This document shows, in pieces, positions 17,741 through 25,405 of a DNA stretch of 49,714 nt. Under the pieces are notes generated by a model, which worked only from the letters and a program-made list of their open reading frames with translations, searched no databases and was not told where the DNA came from. Position 1 is the first letter of the stretch. Every line of letters starts with the position of its first letter. Position numbers and translations under genes: made by a program. The DNA comes from Methylotenera_A sp040387515 (GTDB lineage Bacteria > Pseudomonadota > Gammaproteobacteria > Burkholderiales > Methylophilaceae). The stretch spans positions 1 to 49,714 of the forward strand of contig JAZKDP010000020.1 of assembly GCA_040387515.1 (NCBI GenBank), in the 5' to 3' direction.

Positions 17741-18529
17741 ATGCATGCTGAATTTAAAAAAAATGGTTATGTATTCATTAAGAACTTTTTTTCTCAGACT
17801 GAGGTTGCTGCGCTGGTCGCTGATATTAAAGAGGCGTCTGCGACTAAATCAGGGGAAGATGTCTTAGATAAAGGTAATTTAAAGTTTCATGCATTAATCA
17901 TGCATCGCAGCGAAAAGTTACGTGCTTTTATTTCGCAGCCCAAAATCATCGACTTTCTAAAACAATTTGTAGGCCCTGATATTTGGGTGAGATGGGATCA
18001 GGCAGTAGAAAAAAAACCGGGTGCTGGTACTTTTCCATGGCATCAAGATAATCAGTACAGCCAATTGAAAGACCAGCATTTTCAATTTTGGATTTCATTA
18101 ACAACAATGACGGCAGATAATGGCGGTTTGTGGGTCGTGCCGGGCAGCCATAAAGGCATGTTGAAATATGATGTGGATGACAATCATGTTTCGTATAACG
18201 GCGATGTGAGCAAAGCTGAGTTTATTTCGGCTGAACCAGGTGATGTTGTTTTGTTCTCATCCTTTTTATTGCATTCCACAACGCCCAATATTACGCAAAA
18301 CAGTCGCTGGGCATATGTCATCGAATATATGCAAATGGACAAGATTGACCCATACATTGATGCGCCACATTTGGTTGTGGCTAAAAATGGGCAATCACAT
18401 TTGGAGTATTTAGATAGGTTGCCGAGTGAAAGTGACTGGGTAAATCGTTGGAAATATTGGGATATGAAGCACAAAGTTAAACAACAAATTAAGACTAGCT
18501 TAGCTACAATTAAAAATACAGTTTTTTAA
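17741..18529 (+). CDS. Phytanoyl-CoA dioxygenase (PhyH) family protein
   Basis: Predicted Fe(II)/2-oxoglutarate-dependent oxygenase. The metal triad is visible: H101 and D103 in PWHQDN and H178 in FLLHSTTPN, with R189 (NSRWAYVIEY) placed to bind 2-oxoglutarate. WVVPGSHKG is the family's typical segment. The start is placed at ATG 17741, which has GGAC at 17730-17733 at suitable spacing; a GTG two codons earlier (17735) is possible. 262 residues. It is isolated between an unknown gene and tetR, ending 3 bases from the convergent tetR stop. The substrate is unknown; related enzymes act on lipids, ectoine and natural products. Confidence 0.88.
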   Translation: MHAEFKKNGYVFIKNFFSQTEVAALVADIKEASATKSGEDVLDKGNLKFHALIMHRSEKLRAFISQPKIIDFLKQFVGPDIWVRWDQAVEKKPGAGTFPWHQDNQYSQLKDQHFQFWISLTTMTADNGGLWVVPGSHKGMLKYDVDDNHVSYNGDVSKAEFISAEPGDVVLFSSFLLHSTTPNITQNSRWAYVIEYMQMDKIDPYIDAPHLVVAKNGQSHLEYLDRLPSESDWVNRWKYWDMKHKVKQQIKTSLATIKNTVF

Positions 18530-18532
18530 AAT

Positions 18533-19177
18533 TTAGCTTAAAGTTTTAATGCATTTACGTCGTAAACTAATGTGCGATTGAATTAATTCAATTGCTTGAT
18601 AGCGGAATCGACTGCCGTCAGCATCTTTTACCCACATATGTAATAAGCCGCTAAAAAACAAGTGCGTATCAAGCGCTAATGCACGAGGCGTATGGGCTAC
18701 TACTAGAATATTCTGTGCTTGCGCACGTTCGTATGCGAGTTGAATTTTTTCAGTAATGTTCGAACAATTGTTTAGAATTTGTTGTAGCACAGTGGCAAAT
18801 TCATCTACATATTCACATTTAATCATCATGATTTCATAAATCTGACGCATTTCAATGTTCTCATTAAGCTCATTAATCGTGTCAGACATACTATTTTCAA
18901 TTTGAGTCAGTGCGTCAATATCGTCCGTTTGGCTAGCGATTGCGAGCGTGTCGTCCATACGATCAATCAAAGGTAGAAAAACGCGATCGCGAATGGCATG
19001 GAAAATTTCAGTTTTACTTTTAAAATGCCAATACACGGCACCACGTGTGACCTCGGCTTGTAACGCAATGTGTTCAATCGTAGAGCGACTAACGCCACGT
19101 TTTAAAAACACCTCTTTAGCCGCGTCAATAATGCGTTGTCTTGTAAGTTCAGCATCTTCTTTAGTTTTTCTTACCAT
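18533..19177 (-). CDS. TetR family repressor of the adjacent RND efflux operon (AcrR/TtgR-like)
   Basis: One-component transcriptional repressor. The N-terminal TetR DNA-binding domain (about residues 10-57) has the recognition-helix pattern TIEHIALQAEVTRGAVYWHF, very close to AcrR, TtgR and MtrR. The C-terminal ligand-binding domain (about 85-210) also matches the AcrR-type ending (LALDTHLFFSGLLHMW). 214 residues, typical. It diverges from the efflux adaptor gene across 238 bases that contain an AcrR-like operator (19289-19312), so autoregulation and control of the pump are likely. Confidence 0.92.
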   Translation of the reverse strand: MVRKTKEDAELTRQRIIDAAKEVFLKRGVSRSTIEHIALQAEVTRGAVYWHFKSKTEIFHAIRDRVFLPLIDRMDDTLAIASQTDDIDALTQIENSMSDTINELNENIEMRQIYEIMMIKCEYVDEFATVLQQILNNCSNITEKIQLAYERAQAQNILVVAHTPRALALDTHLFFSGLLHMWVKDADGSRFRYQAIELIQSHISLRRKCIKTLS

Positions 19178-19286
19178 AATTTAAGCACTTAATTTCCGTT
19201 TAACATTTATTTAAAAATTGACGTATGTTAGTTTATTGCTTGAAGCTTAACTTCAGAGTTTGTATAACGATTTAGTTAAAAAATTG

Positions 19287-19314
19287 TTTACATACATTCT
19301 TGTTTGTATATAAT
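19287..19314 (+). promoter_or_regulatory. Sigma-70-type promoter for the RND efflux operon
   Basis: TTTACA at 19287-19292 (one mismatch to the -35 consensus), a 16-base spacer and a perfect TATAAT at 19309-19314. TTGTTT at 19284-19289 is an alternative -35. The predicted start of transcription is near 19321, leaving about 95 bases of untranslated leader before the adaptor ATG at 19416. The AcrR-like operator overlaps both boxes, so repressor binding would block RNA polymerase directly. Confidence 0.65.
19289..19312. promoter_or_regulatory. AcrR/TtgR-like operator
   Basis: The left half TACATACATT (19289-19298) and right half TGTATATA (19305-19312) match the 24-base E. coli AcrR operator as I recall it at 19 of 24 positions, with the two halves in inverted orientation. 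It lies between the divergent tetR and efflux genes and across the predicted promoter. Confidence 0.65.
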
Positions 19315-19320
19315 ATACAA
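19304..19320. promoter_or_regulatory. Second perfect palindrome overlapping the operator
   Basis: TTGTATAT (19304-19311), central A, ATATACAA (19313-19320): an exact 8-base inverted repeat. It shares its left arm with the right half of the AcrR-like operator and covers the -10 box. It may be a second repressor register, or the -10 region for the divergent tetR transcript. Confidence 0.45.
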
Positions 19321-19415
19321 CAAATATGATTATAAATAAATAACTATTATCATTACCAATATCATGGTTAATCATTAATTGTGATAAAAATTACTTTAAA
19401 CAGGGCTCTTAAATC

Positions 19416-20660
19416 ATGCTTTTTTTGCCACAAGAAAATAACTTAAAATCAAAACACTTAAAAAAACAAAATTTTTCACGAGCTAGCTTAATTGTTCTGG
19501 CAGTTGTGGCCATCACTTTACAGGGCTGCGGTAAAAAAGAAGATGTTGCTGCAGGTGCGCCACCAGCAATGCCAGTTAGTTATGTAAGTGTGCAACCTAC
19601 TAATGTACCAATGAGTGTGGAAGCGGTAGCGCAAACTGAGGGTGCCAGGGAAGTTGAAGTTAGACCACGTGTAGGCGGTATTATCTTAAAGAAAATGTTT
19701 GAAGAAGGTGCTTCAGTAAAAGCTGGTCAAGTACTGTTTATTATTGATCCGGTGCCATTTCAAATTGCATTAGCACAAGCTAAAGCACAAGCGGCTGGTC
19801 AGGGCGCACGTATTACGCAAACATCACGTGAATCTAATCGTTTAAAAGAGCTGCTTGAAACACAATCAGTAAGTCAACGCGAATATGACAATGCAACTTC
19901 AGACGCCAGTATTTCTCAGGCAGACATGCAGCAAGCACAGGCAAATATTAAAGAAGCGGAGTTGAATCTTTCTTACACGCAAGTAACAGCACCTGTTTCT
20001 GGCATCGCTGGACGTTTCCAGTTTTCAGAAGGTGCGTTAGTGACTGCAAACACTAGTTTATTGACGACGATTGTTCAATTGTCACCAATTTGGGCGCGTT
20101 TTAGTTTGTCTGCATCAGAGCTTGCCAGTTTGGGTGGGCATGTTAATTCAAGTAGCGTGACTGACGTGACCTTGGTATTGCCTAACGGTAGTGAATATGC
20201 ACAAAAAGGTAAACTTAATTTTACCGCAAATCAAATTGATCCAACTTTAGGCACGCAAGAGTTACGCGCGACTTTTAATAATGACGATAAAGCCTTATTG
20301 CCAGGCCAGTTTGTCCGCGCTCGCGTAACGACTGGTGAACGTGAAGGTGTTTATTTAGTGCCGCAAACTTCTGTACTGACAGGCGATCTAGGTAAGTTTG
20401 TCTATACAGTGAATGCCAAAAATGAAGCAACGCCAACACCAGTTGTTGCAGGGCAATGGCTTGGTAAGGATTGGATTATCTTGGATGGCTTAAATGCCAA
20501 TGATAAAGTTATCGTTGATAATTTGATCAAATTACGCCCGGGCGCAGTAGTTCAACCCAAAATTTTTGTTCAGCCTACTCAATCAAGTCAAGAACCTGCT
20601 GCCGCTACAGAAAAGTCGACATCTAAGTCTACGGCTAAATCTGCAGTAAAAGTTGGCTAA
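19416..20660 (+). CDS. RND efflux periplasmic adaptor lipoprotein (AcrA/MexA/TtgA-like)
   Basis: Membrane fusion protein that bridges the RND pump and outer-membrane channel. The N-terminal signal ends in the lipobox LQGC (AVVAITLQGCGKKEDV). The order is lipoyl/hairpin/lipoyl with a long coiled-coil hairpin at about residues 120-190, then beta-barrel and membrane-proximal domains. Typical stretches are VEVRPRVGGIILKKMFEEG and ELNLSYTQVTAPVSGIAGR. The Ser/Thr/Lys/Ala-rich C-terminal tail is probably disordered. 414 residues. The ATG at 19416 has only a weak AGGGC upstream. First gene of a three-gene operon with the pump and outer-membrane factor. Confidence 0.95.
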   Translation: MLFLPQENNLKSKHLKKQNFSRASLIVLAVVAITLQGCGKKEDVAAGAPPAMPVSYVSVQPTNVPMSVEAVAQTEGAREVEVRPRVGGIILKKMFEEGASVKAGQVLFIIDPVPFQIALAQAKAQAAGQGARITQTSRESNRLKELLETQSVSQREYDNATSDASISQADMQQAQANIKEAELNLSYTQVTAPVSGIAGRFQFSEGALVTANTSLLTTIVQLSPIWARFSLSASELASLGGHVNSSSVTDVTLVLPNGSEYAQKGKLNFTANQIDPTLGTQELRATFNNDDKALLPGQFVRARVTTGEREGVYLVPQTSVLTGDLGKFVYTVNAKNEATPTPVVAGQWLGKDWIILDGLNANDKVIVDNLIKLRPGAVVQPKIFVQPTQSSQEPAAATEKSTSKSTAKSAVKVG

Positions 20661-20684
20661 TCATTCATCTGAGCATATAAAACC

Positions 20685-23600
20685 ATGACCAAATTTTTTA
20701 TCACAAGGCCTATTTTTGCCTCAGTTCTGTCCATCATCATTGTGTTGGCAGGTTTAGCTGCTGCGCTTAAATTGCCGATTGCACAATATCCACAAATTGC
20801 TCCGCCGACAGTATTAATTACTGCCAATTACCCTGGTGCTAGTGCCGATACATTATCTAAAACCGTTGCTGCACCAATTGAAGAACAATTAAGCGGTGTT
20901 GAAGGTTTGCTGTACTTTAACTCTAGTGCTGACTCAAGTGGAACGTTAACGATTACAGCTACTTTTGAAATCGGCACGGATGTGAATCAAGCAACATTTA
21001 ACGTGAGCAATCGCGTCAATATTGCCTTACCACGCTTGCCCGATGAAGTGCGCCGTACCGGTTTAGTGGTACAAAAACGTTCAAACGATATTTTGCTTGT
21101 GGTGATGTTGACCGATACACAAAAGAAATATGACCCACTGTATTTAAGTAACTACGGTACGCTTAATGTATTAGATGAGCTTAAACGTATTAACGGCGTA
21201 GGCGATGCAATTATTTTCGGTGCGCAGGATTACTCTATGCGTATTTGGCTGCGCCCAGATCGCATGGCGCAATTGGGCGTGACGACTACTGATATTGCCA
21301 ATGCAATACAGTCACAAAATGCCCAGTACGCAGCAGGCAAAATCGGTCAAGAGCCATCACCTAATTCGCAACAGTTGGTTTATACCGTTACTGCTAAAGG
21401 TCGTTTAATTGATCCGAGTGAGTTCGGCAATATTATCATCCGCGCAGATGGCCCACGCGGTGTACTTTACTTAAAAGATGTTGCACGTATTGAATTGGGT
21501 TCGCAAAGCTACAACGTGCGTACAGCGTTAGATGGTTTGCCAGGAGTGGGTATTCCTATCTTCTTGCAAACAGGTGCCAATGCGCTTGATACGGCACAAG
21601 CTGTTAAAGATAAAATGAATGAGCTAAAAAAACGCTTTCCAGAAGGTGTTGATTGGGTAACACCTTATGACACCAGTGACTTTGTTAAAGCATCGATATC
21701 GGAAGTGCTTAAAACACTGGCTGAAGCCTTAGTGTTGGTTGTGCTAGTGGTGTATGTGTTCTTACAAAGCTGGCGCGCTACTTTAATTCCGTTGATTGCG
21801 GTGCCTATTTCCTTAATCGGTACGTTTGCAGGTTTATGGCTATTCGGCTTCTCTATTAACACCTTAACGCTATTTGCTATGGTACTTTCAATTGGTATCG
21901 TGGTGGATGACGCGATTGTCGTGCTAGAAAACGTTGAGCGACTGATGTCAGAAGAGAAATTGTCGCCGATTAAAGCGGCAGTTAAATCAATGGAGCAGGT
22001 TTCTGGTGCTGTGGTGGCGATTGTGCTGGTGCTTTGTGCCGTGTTCGTTCCTGTGGCATTCTTAGGTGGTATTGCGGGTGAAATGTATCGCCAATTCGCA
22101 GTTACTGTCGCCGTGGCTGTGGTCATTTCAGGTATTGTTGCCTTAACATTAACGCCTGCATTGTGCGCAATCTTGCTGAAATCTGTACATGAAGAATCTA
22201 AATTCTTTAGACCATTTAACCGTGGTTTTGAGAAGCTAACGAATTTTTATACCAGTACGGTTAACCTAACTTTGCATCATAAATTTATTGGTACTATTGT
22301 ATTCGTTGGAATTATTGCGTTGGTTGCGATATTACTGAGAACTGTGCCGGGTAGTTTTGTGCCAGCAGAAGATCAAGGTTATGTTGTGACTGCAGTGGTT
22401 ATGCCAGATGGTGCAACTTTGAGTCGAACCACTAAAACCACGGAAGCCGTACGTACGGCAATTCATAAAGACTCTGCGGTTGCAACAGAGTTTGCGGTGT
22501 ACGGTTTTGATATGATTGGTGGCGGGAATAAAACCAATGCAGCCACGATGTTTGTGCGTATGACCGATTGGGATAAACGCACAACGACAGCGGATGACAT
22601 TGTCGGCAAGTTATTTGGAATTGGTATGCAACAGCCAGATGGTATGGCGATTGCATTTAATCCGCCTGCAATTCGTGGTTTAGGCAGTTCTGGTGGTTTT
22701 GAGTTGTACCTACAAAGCCGTGGTGACTCAGACCCGTTACGCCTATCAACTGTCGTTAATAATTTTATGGACACCTTGCGTAAAGAGCCGCGTTTAACAG
22801 GTATTAACTCATTTTTCCGCCCAACTGTGCCGCAATTATTTGTAGAAGTCGATGAGGCAAAAGCGATTTCGCAAGGCGTGCCAGTGGCAGACATTTATGC
22901 GACGCTGCAAAGTACGATGGGTTCTTTATACGTGAATGACTTCAATAAATCTGGCCGTACTTATCGCGTGCAATTGCAAGCAGAAGCTGAATATCGCATG
23001 AAGGCGGAAGATTTAGGCAAAGTATATGTGCGTTCTAATACAGGAAAAATGGTGCCCTTATCTGCATTAAGCAAAGTGAGCAATATCGTAGGCGCTGAGC
23101 AATTAGAGCGTTACAACGGATTACTTTCTGCCAAAGTGATGGGTAGCGGCGCGGCTGGCGTGAGTTCTGGTGATGCAATTAAAATGGTGGAAAAAATCGC
23201 TGCGGAAAACTTGCCTGAGAACTATCAAATTGCATGGACAGGTCAAGCGTACCAAGAAAAACGCACTGGCTCTGCCGCGGTTTTAGCTTTTGGCTTTGCT
23301 ATCATCATGGTGTTCTTGATTCTTGCAGCACAATTTGAAACTTGGGCATTACCTCTGGCTGTGATTATGGCAGTGCCATTTGCATTGGCTGGGGCACTGT
23401 TAGCCGTGCTGGTGCGTGGTATGCCAAATGACATTTACTTCCAAATTGGGCTAATTACGCTGGTTGGATTGGCGGCGAAAAACGCGATTCTGATTGTGGA
23501 GTTTGCCAGCCAAAAAATGGAAGAGGGCATGCCAGTTGCACAAGCTGCGATTGAAGCCGCGCGTTTAAGATTCAGACCAATCGTGATGACTTCGATGGCA

Positions 23601-23813
23601 TTCGTATTAGGTATCGTGCCGCTGGTTATCGCTACTGGCGCAGGTGCTGCGGCGCGTCGTAGTATGGGTACTGGTGTGTTCGGTGGCATGATGTTAGCAA
23701 CGTTTGTGGCGACGATATTTATTCCACTATTCTTTACATGGTTAAGTAATACACATGTAGATAGAAAACATCATGACAAAGGCTTGGTAGATCACTCTAA
23801 AGAAACCGTATGA
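20685..23813 (+). CDS. RND efflux pump, HAE1 family inner-membrane transporter (AcrB/MexB/TtgB-like)
   Basis: Proton-driven trimeric multidrug exporter. The proton-relay residues are present: two aspartates in SIGIVVDDAIVVLENVERLM (TM4), the lysine in GLAAKNAILIVEFASQ (TM10) and the arginine in ARLRFRPIVMTSMAF (TM11). The N-terminal FITRPIFASVLSIIIVLAG helix and the GGIAGEMYRQFAVTVAVAV segment are characteristic. 1042 residues, the expected size with 12 transmembrane helices and two large periplasmic loops. It starts 24 bases after the adaptor gene. The substrate range is not predictable, though HAE1 members usually export hydrophobic drugs, bile salts or solvents. Confidence 0.97.
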   Translation: MTKFFITRPIFASVLSIIIVLAGLAAALKLPIAQYPQIAPPTVLITANYPGASADTLSKTVAAPIEEQLSGVEGLLYFNSSADSSGTLTITATFEIGTDVNQATFNVSNRVNIALPRLPDEVRRTGLVVQKRSNDILLVVMLTDTQKKYDPLYLSNYGTLNVLDELKRINGVGDAIIFGAQDYSMRIWLRPDRMAQLGVTTTDIANAIQSQNAQYAAGKIGQEPSPNSQQLVYTVTAKGRLIDPSEFGNIIIRADGPRGVLYLKDVARIELGSQSYNVRTALDGLPGVGIPIFLQTGANALDTAQAVKDKMNELKKRFPEGVDWVTPYDTSDFVKASISEVLKTLAEALVLVVLVVYVFLQSWRATLIPLIAVPISLIGTFAGLWLFGFSINTLTLFAMVLSIGIVVDDAIVVLENVERLMSEEKLSPIKAAVKSMEQVSGAVVAIVLVLCAVFVPVAFLGGIAGEMYRQFAVTVAVAVVISGIVALTLTPALCAILLKSVHEESKFFRPFNRGFEKLTNFYTSTVNLTLHHKFIGTIVFVGIIALVAILLRTVPGSFVPAEDQGYVVTAVVMPDGATLSRTTKTTEAVRTAIHKDSAVATEFAVYGFDMIGGGNKTNAATMFVRMTDWDKRTTTADDIVGKLFGIGMQQPDGMAIAFNPPAIRGLGSSGGFELYLQSRGDSDPLRLSTVVNNFMDTLRKEPRLTGINSFFRPTVPQLFVEVDEAKAISQGVPVADIYATLQSTMGSLYVNDFNKSGRTYRVQLQAEAEYRMKAEDLGKVYVRSNTGKMVPLSALSKVSNIVGAEQLERYNGLLSAKVMGSGAAGVSSGDAIKMVEKIAAENLPENYQIAWTGQAYQEKRTGSAAVLAFGFAIIMVFLILAAQFETWALPLAVIMAVPFALAGALLAVLVRGMPNDIYFQIGLITLVGLAAKNAILIVEFASQKMEEGMPVAQAAIEAARLRFRPIVMTSMAFVLGIVPLVIATGAGAAARRSMGTGVFGGMMLATFVATIFIPLFFTWLSNTHVDRKHHDKGLVDHSKETV

Positions 23814-23840
23814 TGCAGTACAAAAAATCAAATAACATCA

Positions 23841-23865
23841 ATAAGGCTTAATTAATAAGCCTTAT
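23841..23865. repeat. Perfect 10-bp stem-loop between the RND pump and outer-membrane factor genes
   Basis: ATAAGGCTTA (23841-23850), loop ATTAA, TAAGCCTTAT (23856-23865). It lies in the 85-base gap inside the operon and is not followed by a run of T, so it is more likely an mRNA-stabilising or processing structure, or a partial attenuator, than a full terminator. Confidence 0.55.
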
Positions 23866-23898
23866 AAATTAAGTATAAAAAATTAGGTAAAAATCTGT

Positions 23899-25401
23899 AT
23901 GAAAAAACTAAGTTTATTGTTATTACTGCTTTTGGCTTCGTGCAAAATGCTGGGGCCAGACTATCAACGTAGCGAAACGAATTTGCCGGCTACATTTAGT
24001 CAAGCAGATGCGGGTGCTAGCACTTCGGCAGAGTTAACGAAGCAGTGGTGGAAGCATTATCAAGACGCAAAATTGAATGAGTTGGTTGAGTTAAGTTTAA
24101 AAAACAATACTGATATTCAATTGGCGATAGCGCGCATTGAAGAGGCTGATGCCAGCATGCGTGAAGTGGGAGCCTCATTGTTTCCTGAAGTGAATCTATC
24201 TGGCAATGCAACGCGTACAAAAGTAACCGAGCTAGGTGCATTCCCCGTGTTTATCGCGCCCATTCGCAATAATTACACAATTGGTGTTAACACTAATTAT
24301 GAGTTAGATTTTTGGGGGAAAATTAGACGGGCTAAAGAAGCTGCAACTGCAACTGCACTGGCTTCGTACTATTCAAAAGAAACCGTTGAGCTTTCACTCA
24401 TTGGATTGGTCAGTAGCAACTATTTGCAATTGCGCGGCATTGAGGCACAAATTGCGGTAACAAAAGATAGCTTGCGTAGCCGTACAGAGTCATTAGGTTT
24501 AACACAACGCCGTCTTGCTGGTGGTATTGCAAGTAGTTTAGAGGTTAGCCAAGCAGAAGTGGCTGTGTCGAATTTAGATGCGCAATTAATAGAGTTGAAT
24601 CGTTTACGGGCATTAAGTTTGCATCAATTAGCCGTATTAACGGGCGTGCTGGATTTGAAATTAGATAATGATACTAATCAGGCTGATATTCGCTCATTAC
24701 CTTTACCGCCAGTACCACCTGCAGGATTGCCATCGGCATTGCTTGAAAATCGCCCAGACATTCGCCAAGCAGAACAAGCGCTGGTTGCTCAAAATGCTCA
24801 AATTGGTGTTGCCAAAGCTGCGTTATACCCTAGCATTAGCTTAACAGGCAGTTATGGTGGTGAAAGTTTAGAGCTTAGTAATCTATTGAAATCGGGTGCA
24901 CGTGTTTGGTCGCTTGGATTGGGATTGGATTTACCAATTTTTGACTCAGGCAGACGTAAAGCGCGAGTTGATCAAGCAACTGCGCGACAAAAACAAGCAT
25001 TGGCGCAGTATCAATCAGCGATTCAAAGCGCGTTTAGAGAAGTGAACGATGCGCTGGTGACCAGACGTCTAAACGTAGAACGCGAACAAAGTTTGGCTTC
25101 AAGTGAAGCTTCTGCTAAAAAAGCACTTACTGTTGCTGAGAACCGCTATAAAGCAGGTTACTCTGCTTATTTAGAAGTGTTGGATGCGCAGCGTGTACAC
25201 AACGATGCTGCTTTGGCAAAAGTACAGGCTAGACAAGCAAGCAGTCTAGCAACGGTTGAATTGTTTAAAGCGTTAGGTGGCGATTGGCGTGGTGATGCCC
25301 AAGTGGATGCTAGCAATAATCCTACAGTTCCAAATAGTTCCGTTCCAAGTGACTTGGCGCCAGTTAATGCAGTGCCAAATGCTGAAACACCGTCTCAATA
25401 A
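23899..25401 (+). CDS. Outer-membrane efflux lipoprotein (OprM/TtgC/NodT family)
   Basis: Trimeric outer-membrane channel that completes the tripartite pump. The signal peptide ends in the lipobox LASC (MKKLSLLLLLLLASC), followed by two repeated outer-membrane-efflux domains. Typical motifs are the QWWKHYQDAKLNELVELSL entry, YELDFWGKIRRAKEAA and the second-repeat LENRPDIRQAEQALVAQNAQIG and GLGLDLPIFDSGRRKARV. The C-terminal tail (about residues 465-500) is Asn/Pro/Ser-rich. 500 residues. Third gene of the operon; its stop is 4 bases from the convergent stop of the next gene. Confidence 0.95.
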   Translation: MKKLSLLLLLLLASCKMLGPDYQRSETNLPATFSQADAGASTSAELTKQWWKHYQDAKLNELVELSLKNNTDIQLAIARIEEADASMREVGASLFPEVNLSGNATRTKVTELGAFPVFIAPIRNNYTIGVNTNYELDFWGKIRRAKEAATATALASYYSKETVELSLIGLVSSNYLQLRGIEAQIAVTKDSLRSRTESLGLTQRRLAGGIASSLEVSQAEVAVSNLDAQLIELNRLRALSLHQLAVLTGVLDLKLDNDTNQADIRSLPLPPVPPAGLPSALLENRPDIRQAEQALVAQNAQIGVAKAALYPSISLTGSYGGESLELSNLLKSGARVWSLGLGLDLPIFDSGRRKARVDQATARQKQALAQYQSAIQSAFREVNDALVTRRLNVEREQSLASSEASAKKALTVAENRYKAGYSAYLEVLDAQRVHNDAALAKVQARQASSLATVELFKALGGDWRGDAQVDASNNPTVPNSSVPSDLAPVNAVPNAETPSQ

Positions 25402-25405
25402 AAGT

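Noticed and set aside
21665..22126. 153-codon frame antisense to the RND pump gene
   Set aside because: Low-complexity Thr/Ser/Ile composition expected from the reverse of a membrane-protein gene; no start context and the sense frame is clearly coding.
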